Part shown: piece by piece, positions 1-6,743 of the stretch
Position numbering within the stretch: position 1 is the first letter of the stretch
Layout of the letters: the number at the start of each line of letters is the position of its first letter
From: an uncultured Caulobacterales bacterium
GTDB lineage: Bacteria; Pseudomonadota; Alphaproteobacteria; Caulobacterales; Caulobacteraceae
DNA: 64,000 nt
Direction: 5' to 3'
Assembly (NCBI GenBank): GCA_903862425.1
Contig: CAIOYC010000014.1
Coordinates: 39,175-103,174 of the forward strand
Translations under genes and position numbers: made by a program
Notes under the pieces: generated by a model
What the model was told of the DNA's origin: nothing
Databases searched by the model: none
What the model saw: the letters and a program-made list of their open reading frames with translations, nothing else

Positions 1-1
1 C

Positions 2-388
2 GACCTGCTGCACTGGGAGACGGGCACCGAGATCCTCGCCCCCATCTATCCGTGGGAACTGGTGCAGTCGGGCAATTGCGGCTCGCCCATCGAGATCGAC
101 GAAGGCTGGCTGCTGCTGACCCACGGCGTCGGCGCCATGCGCAAATACGCCATCGGCGCGGTGCTGCTCGACAAGGAAGACCCCACCAAGGTTATCGGCC
201 GCACCGCCCAGCCGATCCTGTCGCCCTCGGACGAGGATCGCGAGGGCTATGTGCCCAATGTGGTCTATACCTGCGGCGCGCTGGTGCATAACCGGCGCCT
301 GTTCATGCCCTTCGGCGTGGCCGACAGCTCGGTCGGTTTCAGCTTCATCGACATAGACGAACTGCTCGCCAGCATGCAGCACGGCTAA
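2..388 (+). CDS. GH130 family glycosidase/phosphorylase, C-terminal part
   Basis: The frame is open from the left edge to the TAA at 386-388, so only the last 128 codons are present. The visible part has the C-terminal blades of glycoside hydrolase family 130: a GSPIE stretch, then GWLLLTHGVG, then an MRKYAIGAVLLD strand, an IGR, and EGYVPNVVYTCG. GH130 members act on beta-mannosides, either as phosphorylases or hydrolases; which one cannot be told without the N-terminal catalytic Asp. No signal peptide can be assessed. A likely sugar-utilisation or glycan-turnover enzyme in the cytoplasm. The family call is from memory of motifs and is fairly firm; substrate is unknown. Confidence 0.8.
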   Translation, partial: DLLHWETGTEILAPIYPWELVQSGNCGSPIEIDEGWLLLTHGVGAMRKYAIGAVLLDKEDPTKVIGRTAQPILSPSDEDREGYVPNVVYTCGALVHNRRLFMPFGVADSSVGFSFIDIDELLASMQHG

Positions 389-435
389 GGAACACCTCAG
401 CCTTGGGAGCATTCTCCAGACACAGGAGAAACATC

Positions 436-648
436 ATGCTGAAGAACCTTCTCGGCGCCTTCATCGGTTCGAAGATCGAACAGCGCACCGGCCACCCCGT
501 CGCCGGCGCCGTAATCGGCGCGACGGCGGTATCGATCGCCAAGCGTTCGCTGCCGCTGGCTATCGGCCTCGCTGCGGGCGTGGCGGCGATGGAGCTGTTC
601 AGCCGTTACAAAGCCCGTCAGGTCGCTCTGCCGGCCTTCGACCGCTAG
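436..648 (+). CDS. Small membrane-associated hypothetical protein
   Basis: A 70-residue protein. The ATG at 436 is chosen over the upstream in-frame start at 403 because AGGAG lies at 424-428, seven bases before it. A Gly/Ala-rich hydrophobic stretch (about residues 24-55, with AGAVIGATAVSIAK and LAIGLAAGVAAMEL) suggests one or two short membrane helices, followed by a basic SRYKAR end. It lies 47 bases after the GH130 gene and may share its transcript. Its TAG stop overlaps the stop of the convergent MarR gene by four bases (CTAG at 645-648). I do not recognise the family. Confidence 0.6.
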   Translation: MLKNLLGAFIGSKIEQRTGHPVAGAVIGATAVSIAKRSLPLAIGLAAGVAAMELFSRYKARQVALPAFDR

Positions 649-1253
649 ACCTCTGCGGGAAGGGCCTTGGCGCGGCCCTTCTTGTCCTTCTTCTTTTTCT
701 TCTTCTCAGGCTTCAGCGCCTTGGCCATCTTCGATGGTCTGTCGGCCTTGGGCGCCTTGTCGGCCTTCTTCTTTTTCTTCTCCGCCACCACTTCGCCGAT
801 AAGGCTGGCTTCGCCCGCTTTAGACAGGGCGGTGAGGGCGGCGATGAAGGCGTCGCGTTTTCCGGCCGTCAGGTGGCCGAGGATGCGGGTGTCGGCGTCG
901 GTCACGCGCGGCGCGGCCTCGTCCAGCGCGGCGCGGCCCTTGGCGGCCAGGCGCACTGTCTTGGCGCGAGCGTCGAGGGTTGAGCGCTCGCGGGCGAGAA
1001 AGCCCTTCTCGATCATCCGGGCGATCATGTCGGCGAGCGTAGAACGGTCGATGCCGGTGGCGCGTACCAGATCGGTCTGGGTCAGGCCCTCATCGGCGGC
1101 GACAGCGGCCAGCACCGCATACTGGCGCTGGGTCAGGGCGCCGGCGCCCACCTCTTCGCCATAGACATCGAGCGCCAGTTGCAGGGCCCGGTGCAGGAGG
1201 TGGCTGGGAGAACGATCCAGCACGGCGACACTCGACTTGTCGGCCTTGGACAT
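645..1253 (-). CDS. MarR-family regulator with lysine-rich C-terminal tail
   Basis: A 202-residue protein with a MarR winged helix at about residues 15-150: the recognition region reads TQTDLVRATGIDRSTLADMI, followed by the wing with ERSTLDARAKTVRL. MarR proteins are cytoplasmic dimeric repressors, usually answering small phenolics or oxidants. The unusual part is residues about 158-202, a tail of repeated Lys/Ala/Pro with runs of five and six lysines, resembling histone H1-like bacterial tails. The tail is in the same frame with no stop or shift, so it belongs to the protein. No adjacent target operon is obvious; yciB upstream is transcribed the same way, 79 bases away. The domain call is firm; the ligand is unknown. 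Confidence 0.85.
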   Translation of the reverse strand: MSKADKSSVAVLDRSPSHLLHRALQLALDVYGEEVGAGALTQRQYAVLAAVAADEGLTQTDLVRATGIDRSTLADMIARMIEKGFLARERSTLDARAKTVRLAAKGRAALDEAAPRVTDADTRILGHLTAGKRDAFIAALTALSKAGEASLIGEVVAEKKKKKADKAPKADRPSKMAKALKPEKKKKKKDKKGRAKALPAEV

Positions 1254-1331
1254 GCAGCCCCTCCGATGCGCCCAGCGGATTTGATCCGCACCCGTCCCTT
1301 ATCGCGCTTTCGCGTCGATTTGACGACAGGC

Positions 1332-1928
1332 TTATTGCTGCGTGTCGATGAGATTGGCCGCCGCTTCCGCCGCCTGGGCGTCCTTCATCATCATCGGCAT
1401 CTGGCTGAGAGCGAAGGCCAGGGTGATCAGCAGCGCGCCCGGAAAGCGGAACAGGAACCAGATATTGTCCGGCTGAGTGCGCCAGATGAACTCGTTCAGC
1501 ACCGCCAGCGCCAGGAAGAAAAGGCCGAAACGCAGGGTGAGGGTCTTCCAGCCCGCCTCGGTGAGATGCAGGTTGTCGCCGACGATCAGCCGGATCGGGC
1601 TCTTGCCCATGGCCAGCCCGATCAGCATGCCGGCCCCCAGCGCCGTATCTACGAACGTCGGCTTCATCTTCACGAAGGTCTTGTCGTGGAAGATCAGGGT
1701 CATGGCCCCGAATACCAGCGCCATGCCGCCATAGATGATCGGCAGGGGCGCCACGCGACGCTCCAGGATGAAGTTCGCGGCGATGGCCAGAACGGAGAAG
1801 CCCACCAGCCACCAGGTCGCCTTCTCGAAGTCGTGCGTCACAAGGAAGGCGATCAGCGACACCGCCGGCGCCGCATAGTCGATCCCCATGCGGATCCATG
1901 TGCGGGCCTGGGGCGAGATTTCGGGCAT
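1332..1928 (-). CDS. yciB: Inner-membrane-spanning protein YciB (septation protein A family)
   Basis: A 198-residue protein if the ATG at 1928 is used; this start is preceded by AAGGA about eight bases upstream, whereas the 26 residues of the longer frame look non-coding. Five or six hydrophobic helices are visible, with the family signatures RRVAPLPIIYGG and HDKTFVKMKPT and the segment NEFIWRTQPDNIWFLFRFPG. YciB (IspZ) is an inner-membrane protein involved in envelope and septum integrity. It follows ftsY by 80 bases on the same strand, the usual order in alphaproteobacteria, and ends the dapF-SDR-mtaB-ftsY-yciB run. Confidence 0.9.
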   Translation of the reverse strand: MPEISPQARTWIRMGIDYAAPAVSLIAFLVTHDFEKATWWLVGFSVLAIAANFILERRVAPLPIIYGGMALVFGAMTLIFHDKTFVKMKPTFVDTALGAGMLIGLAMGKSPIRLIVGDNLHLTEAGWKTLTLRFGLFFLALAVLNEFIWRTQPDNIWFLFRFPGALLITLAFALSQMPMMMKDAQAAEAAANLIDTQQ

Positions 1929-2008
1929 ACGGGGTCCTTGTGGGCGGCGAGGGCGCGTGTGTCTAACACACAGGGTCCGGCTAAGCTCCAGTCCCTGGGC
2001 GTGCAAGT

Positions 2009-2986
2009 CTAAGAGGGCAGCCCCACCAGCGAGCGGGCGAAGGCGCGGGCGTCGAAGGGCTGGAGGTCCTCGATCCCCTCGCCCACCCCGATCAGCTTGA
2101 TCGGCGCGGCGCTGGCGGCGGCGACGGGCACCAGAACCCCGCCGCGCGCGGTGCCGTCGAGCTTGGTCATCACCACCCCGGTCACCCGCGCGATACGGTC
2201 GAAGGCCTCGATCTGCGACAGGGCGTTGCGGCCCACCGTGGCGTCGAGCACCAGGAGCGTCTCATGCGGGTAGGCTGGATCGATCTTCTTCAGCACACGC
2301 ACGATCTTGGCCAGTTCGTCCATCAGGCCCTGCTTGTTCTGCAGCCGCCCTGCGGTGTCGATCAGCAGGACGTCCACATCTTCCGCCCGCGCACGCATCA
2401 CCGCCTCGTAGGCCAGGGCGGCGGCGTCGGAGCCGGCAGGCTTGCTGATGATCTCGGCGCCCGCCCGATCGGCCCAGACGGCGAGTTGCTCGATGGCGGC
2501 GGCGCGAAAGGTGTCGCCCGCGGCGATCATCACCTTGGCGCCCCTGGTTTTCAGGTCGGCGGCGATCTTGCCGAGGGTCGTGGTCTTGCCCGAGCCGTTG
2601 ACGCCGATGAACATCACCACCGAGGGCCGCCCCTTGACCGCCAGGGGGTCGAAGCGACCCTCGCGGTGCGCGATTTCGCCGAGGATGGCTTCAGCCAAGC
2701 TTTCCTTGACCTCGAGCTCGGTGGCCTCGCGCCCGACCCGCTCGGCGCCGAAACGGGCGGTGATCCGTCCCGCCGCCGCCGTGCCGAGATCGGCCTCGAT
2801 CAGCATGGTCTCCAGTTCGTCCAGCGTCTCCTGATCGAGCTTCTTCTTGGTCAGGACGGCGGTGACCTGCTCGCCCAGTTCCTTGGAGGATTTGCTGAGG
2901 CCCTTGGTGAGCCGCTGCAACCAGCTCGTCTCCAGCCCCGTCTTGATCGGGGCGACGATGAAGCCGCTGTCCTGTTGGTCCGTCAT
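2009..2986 (-). CDS. ftsY: Signal recognition particle receptor FtsY
   Basis: A 325-residue SRP-type GTPase. The N helical domain covers about residues 20-110, and the G domain carries GVNGSGKT (128-135), the DTFRAAA insertion-box segment (158-164), DTAGR (210-214) and TKLDGTARGG (274-283). It docks the SRP-ribosome complex at the membrane for co-translational insertion, working upstream of YidC and SecYEG. The acidic A domain of E. coli FtsY is missing; only about 20 residues precede the N domain, as in many alphaproteobacteria, where the amphipathic NG start suffices for membrane binding. mtaB ends 26 bases upstream on the same strand. Confidence 0.96.
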   Translation of the reverse strand: MTDQQDSGFIVAPIKTGLETSWLQRLTKGLSKSSKELGEQVTAVLTKKKLDQETLDELETMLIEADLGTAAAGRITARFGAERVGREATELEVKESLAEAILGEIAHREGRFDPLAVKGRPSVVMFIGVNGSGKTTTLGKIAADLKTRGAKVMIAAGDTFRAAAIEQLAVWADRAGAEIISKPAGSDAAALAYEAVMRARAEDVDVLLIDTAGRLQNKQGLMDELAKIVRVLKKIDPAYPHETLLVLDATVGRNALSQIEAFDRIARVTGVVMTKLDGTARGGVLVPVAAASAAPIKLIGVGEGIEDLQPFDARAFARSLVGLPS

Positions 2987-3012
2987 GGGCGTCTATGTAG
3001 CGATGGGCAGGG

Positions 3013-4296
3013 TCAGGCGATAGACGCCAGCGCCCGGCGACCGTCATGGCCGGTGACAGTCATGCGGATTACCCCGCCGATTTCCGCTTCGCCGCCGAAG
3101 GCCAGTTCGGTGAAGTCCTCGGCGCGGGCGAGGCCGGGCCGTTCCACCAGGGCGGACACCGTGCGGCCGACCTGACGATCCAGGTGGCGGACGAGGGCGC
3201 GCTCACCGGCGCCGCGTAGGCGCGTCGCGCGGGTCTTGATGGTGGCGCGGTCGAGCTGGGGCATGCGCGCGGCGGGCGTGCCGGGCCGCGGCGAGAAGGG
3301 AAAGACGTGCAGATAGGCCAGGTCCGCGGCGTCCACGAGGCTGACCAGGTTGTCGAACATCACCTCGTCCTCGGTGGGGAAGCCGGCGATCAGATCGGCG
3401 CCGAAGGCCACGTCGGGGCGCACCTTCCGCACACTGTCGATCAGGCGAAGGGCGTCGGCGCGGCTGTGGCGGCGCTTCATCCGCTTCAGGATCATGTCGT
3501 CGCCGTGCTGCAGCGACAGGTGCAGGTGCGGCATCAGCCGGGGCTCGTCGCCCAGCAGGCGCAGCAGGTCCGGATCGATCTCCGCCGCGTCGATGGAGGA
3601 TAGCCGCAGGCGCTTCAGCTCGGGCACGAGCTTAAGGATGCGACCGACCAACTGGCCGAGGGTCGGCGCGCCGGGCAGGTCCGCGCCCCAGGCGGTAATG
3701 TCCACCCCGGTAAGCACCACCTCGTTATAGCCCTGGTCCACGAGGGCGCGCACCGCCTGCACCACCTCGCCCGCCGCCGCCGAGCGCGAGTTTCCACGCC
3801 CATAAGGGATGATGCAGAAGGTGCAGCGATGGTCGCAGCCGTTCTGCACCTCCACATAAGCCCTCGCTCTTGGAAGATTGGCGCGATCCGTAAGCCGATG
3901 CTCCGTGACCAGATGGCCGGCGGTTTCGCGTACCGACATGACGTCGTTTACCCGGACCCGGCTCTGGAAGGCCTCAGGGGCATAGGCGCCGGGTGAAGAC
4001 TTCAGGCCGTTGCCGAGCACCAGGTCCACCTCGGCCATGGCGGCGAAGGCGGCGGGGTCGATCTGCGCCGCACAGCCGGTGACCACCAGCCGCGCATCGG
4101 GTCGGGCCCGTCGCGCCTTGCGGATCGCCTGACGCGCCTGACGCACGGCCTCGCCGGTGACGGCGCAGGTGTTGAAGATGATCGCGTTGTCGAGCCCATC
4201 GGCCCGCGCCCGCGCCAGGGCCTGTTCGCTTTCATAGGCATTCAGACGGCAGCCGAAGGTGACGACCTCGAGGCCTTCGCCCCCACTGCCGCTCAT
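3013..4296 (-). CDS. mtaB: tRNA t6A37 methylthiotransferase MtaB
   Basis: A 427-residue radical-SAM enzyme that converts t6A37 to ms2t6A37 in tRNAs reading ANN codons. The N-terminal UPF0004 domain has its three cluster cysteines in TFGCRLN, FNTCAVT and VTGCAAQ; the radical SAM motif is CDHRCTFC; a TRAM-like C-terminus follows. The frame runs open to 4452, but residues upstream of 4296 are translated palindromic repeat. The ATG at 4296 lies inside the left arm of that repeat, and no other ATG or GTG sits between it and the conserved core, so the repeat appears to provide the start. The gene sits between a short-chain dehydrogenase and ftsY. Confidence 0.92.
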   Translation of the reverse strand: MSGSGGEGLEVVTFGCRLNAYESEQALARARADGLDNAIIFNTCAVTGEAVRQARQAIRKARRARPDARLVVTGCAAQIDPAAFAAMAEVDLVLGNGLKSSPGAYAPEAFQSRVRVNDVMSVRETAGHLVTEHRLTDRANLPRARAYVEVQNGCDHRCTFCIIPYGRGNSRSAAAGEVVQAVRALVDQGYNEVVLTGVDITAWGADLPGAPTLGQLVGRILKLVPELKRLRLSSIDAAEIDPDLLRLLGDEPRLMPHLHLSLQHGDDMILKRMKRRHSRADALRLIDSVRKVRPDVAFGADLIAGFPTEDEVMFDNLVSLVDAADLAYLHVFPFSPRPGTPAARMPQLDRATIKTRATRLRGAGERALVRHLDRQVGRTVSALVERPGLARAEDFTELAFGGEAEIGGVIRMTVTGHDGRRALASIA

Positions 4297-4385
4297 CCCC
4301 GCGGAGGCGGGTACCCGGGTTTGGGCGGGGCTGCTGGGGTCAGAAATAAACAAGCCTGGGTCCCCGCCTTCGCGGGGATGAGCGG
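4289..4385. repeat. Palindromic repeat, family A, overlapping the mtaB start
   Basis: Two imperfect inverted arms of about 31 bases, 4289-4319 and 4355-4385, separated by 35 bases. Each arm reads CCGCTCATCCCCGCG, then a GCGGG(G)ACCC(A/G)GG end, or its complement. The same arms recur at 27788-27891. In RNA the element would form one long GC-rich hairpin. It fills nearly all of the space between the SDR stop and mtaB and runs seven bases into the mtaB reading frame. Confidence 0.9.
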
Positions 4386-4402
4386 AAATTTGAATGCCGA
4401 GA

Positions 4403-5272
4403 TCATCCGCCACCGGAAGACTCCGCGACGAACGCCTTGAACGCATCGGCATAGTCCGGATGCCAGCGCGAGAGAGCGGGACGGTTTTCGGTGATGTCGC
4501 CGGCAGCCCAGGCGATGCGCTTGTGATCGAGCGCGGTGGGCGTCTCGTTGTCGGGGCACAGGATATAGAAATCGCCCGCAGCGATGCGCTCGAAGGCGAA
4601 GTCCACGGTCTGTTCGGCCGTCCACGCGCCGTCGGGCTTTTCGGTGCGGCCGTTCGCGGTCAGGCCGGTCCAGACAAAGCCGGGGATCAGCAGGTGCGCG
4701 CTGACCTTGGAGCCCGGCGTCGTGCGAAGGGTGTGGGCCAGCCCCTCGGTCAGGGCCTTCACCGCCGCCTTGGACACGTTATAGGCGGTGTCGCCGGGCG
4801 GGGTGGTGATGCCTTGTTTGGAGCCGGTATTGACGATCAGAGCCGGCTGGCCGGCGGCGATCATGGTAGGGGCGAAGGCCTGCACGCCGTTCAGCACGCC
4901 GAGGAAGTTCACCCCTAGCACCCGGTCCCACGCCTCGCGCGGCGCCAGGGCATCGCCGCCCGAACCGACCCCGGCATTGTTCATCAGGATACCGACGGAT
5001 TCGCCGGAGCGGGCGATCACGCCGCGCAGATCGTTAAAAGCGGCAGGGTCGGAGACGTCGAGGGTCCAGGTGGTGGCCACACCGCCATTGGCGAATTCGA
5101 TCGCCTCCAGCGCCCGGTCCAGCCCGTCGCCGTCACGATCGATCAGATGCAGGTTCATGCCGAGACCGGCCAGCTTGTGGGCGGCGGCTAGGCCGATGCC
5201 CGAGGCGGCGCCGGTGATCACGGCGACCCGACCGGGCTTCAGGGCGGGATGATCGATCAAGGCGGAACTCAC
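4403..5272 (-). CDS. Short-chain dehydrogenase/reductase
   Basis: A 289-residue classical SDR. The GTG at 5272 forms a GTGA overlap with the dapF stop and is followed at once by a normal SDR N-terminus; the longer frame to 5443 is antisense to dapF. The Rossmann motif is TGAASGIG, NNAG is present (MNNAGVG), and the active site has S...YNVSK. Cofactor preference is hard to call: an acidic residue (LIDRDGDG) after strand two favours NAD(H). Function is unknown. It is translationally coupled to dapF but has no evident role in lysine synthesis, and it interrupts the dapF-mtaB neighbourhood. Confidence 0.85.
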   Translation of the reverse strand: MSSALIDHPALKPGRVAVITGAASGIGLAAAHKLAGLGMNLHLIDRDGDGLDRALEAIEFANGGVATTWTLDVSDPAAFNDLRGVIARSGESVGILMNNAGVGSGGDALAPREAWDRVLGVNFLGVLNGVQAFAPTMIAAGQPALIVNTGSKQGITTPPGDTAYNVSKAAVKALTEGLAHTLRTTPGSKVSAHLLIPGFVWTGLTANGRTEKPDGAWTAEQTVDFAFERIAAGDFYILCPDNETPTALDHKRIAWAAGDITENRPALSRWHPDYADAFKAFVAESSGGG

Positions 5273-6114
5273 GACAGCACTCCGGTGAACTCCACTTCCA
5301 CCGCGCCGGTCATCAGCACGTGGTCGTCCGTCTCGTTCCAGGCGATTTCCAGTTCGCCGCCGTCGAGGACCAGGGTGGCGGCGCGGCTGCTGAGGCCCCG
5401 ACGGCTGGCGGCCACCAGGGCGGCGCAGGCGCCCGTGCCGCACGCCTTGGTGAGGCCCGCGCCGCGCTCCCAGACACGCAGCCGGATCAGGTCGGGCGCG
5501 CGCACCTCGCAGAAACCCACATTCACGCCCTCGGGAAACAGGGGGTGGTGCTCGATCATCGGCCCGATCTTGTCCACCGCCAGAGCCGAGACGTCGGAGG
5601 TGAAAAAGACCACGTGCGGGTTGCCCATGGAGACGCAGCCGGGCGTGTGCAGGATCGGCGCACCGAGCGGACCAACCTCCAGCTCGATGCCGCGGGTGTC
5701 CATCTCTTCAGCCAGGGGTATCTCATCCCAGCGCAGGCGCGGCGCGCCCATGTCCACCGTCACCCGCCGCTCGCCGGCGCGTTCGGCCGTGATGACGCGC
5801 TCTTCGGTGTGGAAGCGGGCGCGGTTGGAGTTCGCCGCCTCCATCAACAACCAGCCGACGCAGCGCGAACCGTTGCCGCAGGCGCCGACCGCCTCGCCGT
5901 CGGAGTTCCAGAACCGCACCAGCGGCGCGTCGCTCCCGTCATCCGAAAGCGCGATCAGCTGGTCGAAGCCGACGCCTGTTTCACGGCTCGCCCAGGCGCG
6001 CACCTGCTCGGCGCTCGGCGCGAAGGCATACACCGGCGCCTGCACGACGGCGAAGTCGTTGCCGAGGCCGTTCATCTTTACGAACGGTATGGAGCGGGTG
6101 GCCAGGGTGGTCAT
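5269..6114 (-). CDS. dapF: Diaminopimelate epimerase
   Basis: A 281-residue protein starting at the ATG at 6114 (MTTLATRS, just before the conserved FVKMNGLGNDF). The two catalytic cysteines are seen in GACGNGSRC and KACGTGACAAL. It interconverts LL- and meso-diaminopimelate, the last step before lysine and the source of the peptidoglycan cross-linking residue. The longer frame to 6294 overlaps the divergent GFA gene and lacks family similarity. dapF heads a minus-strand run with the SDR, mtaB, ftsY and yciB; dapD lies elsewhere in this window, at 22233-23114, so the pathway is dispersed. Confidence 0.95.
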   Translation of the reverse strand: MTTLATRSIPFVKMNGLGNDFAVVQAPVYAFAPSAEQVRAWASRETGVGFDQLIALSDDGSDAPLVRFWNSDGEAVGACGNGSRCVGWLLMEAANSNRARFHTEERVITAERAGERRVTVDMGAPRLRWDEIPLAEEMDTRGIELEVGPLGAPILHTPGCVSMGNPHVVFFTSDVSALAVDKIGPMIEHHPLFPEGVNVGFCEVRAPDLIRLRVWERGAGLTKACGTGACAALVAASRRGLSSRAATLVLDGGELEIAWNETDDHVLMTGAVEVEFTGVLS

Positions 6115-6163
6115 TGCCGGGGCTATATAGAGGATCGAACCCTTTCCTCCAAAGGAGACCGCC

Positions 6164-6643
6164 ATGGCTTCCGAAACCACCGGTGACTGGAAGCTGCCTT
6201 GGGCGGGCGGATGCCGTTGTGGCCGGGTGCGGCTGAAGGTGACGGAGGCCCCCATCATGTCCATGGCCTGCCACTGCAAGGGCTGCCAGACCATGAGCTC
6301 CAGCGCCTATTCCCTCAGCCTGATGATACCGGCGACGGGGCTGCAAGTGACCGAAGGCGAGACGGTGGCGGGCGGCCTGCAGGAAAGCCTCGACCACCGC
6401 TTCTGCGCCTACTGCAAGACGTGGATGTTCACGCAGTTCGGGCCTGAGGTGCCGTTCGTGAACCTCAGGCCCACCATGTTGGACGACCATAGCTGGGTCG
6501 CGCCCTTCGCCGAGTCCTGTGTGGCGACCAAGCTGCCGCTGGTCTCCACCGGCACCAGGCACAGTTTCCTGCAGTTCCCACCGCCTGAGGAGCGTCCCGC
6601 CCTGATGGCCGCCTTCGCCAAGGACGGCGCACGGCCGGGTTAA
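6164..6643 (+). CDS. GFA-family (CENP-V/Mss4-like) zinc protein
   Basis: A 159-residue protein with the zinc ligands of the GFA fold: GGCRCG near residue 17, ACHCKGCQ near 37 and CAYCK near 85. The family is named after glutathione-dependent formaldehyde-activating enzyme, but most members have no proven activity; some bind glutathione. The ATG at 6164 follows an AAGGAG about eight bases upstream. It is divergent from dapF with 49 bases between starts, so both promoters must sit in or overlap that space. Cytoplasmic, with no signal peptide. Confidence 0.85.
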   Translation: MASETTGDWKLPWAGGCRCGRVRLKVTEAPIMSMACHCKGCQTMSSSAYSLSLMIPATGLQVTEGETVAGGLQESLDHRFCAYCKTWMFTQFGPEVPFVNLRPTMLDDHSWVAPFAESCVATKLPLVSTGTRHSFLQFPPPEERPALMAAFAKDGARPG

Positions 6644-6743
6644 TCCCCACGCTGATCGGAACCATGAACGTTCCGTAATCCTCCTCCCGCTTCCCAAGGC
6701 GCCCCACGCCGCTAAGGTGCGGCGCACTTTGCTGGGAGCCTTC

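Noticed and set aside
1179..2012. Long plus-strand frame of 277 codons across yciB and the marR start
   Set aside because: It is antisense to yciB and marR, has no family features, and its composition is that of a GC-rich shadow frame.
4393..4625. Extended N-terminus of mtaB or a further gene through the repeat
   Set aside because: The extra residues are translations of the palindrome and of SDR antisense, with no conserved sequence.
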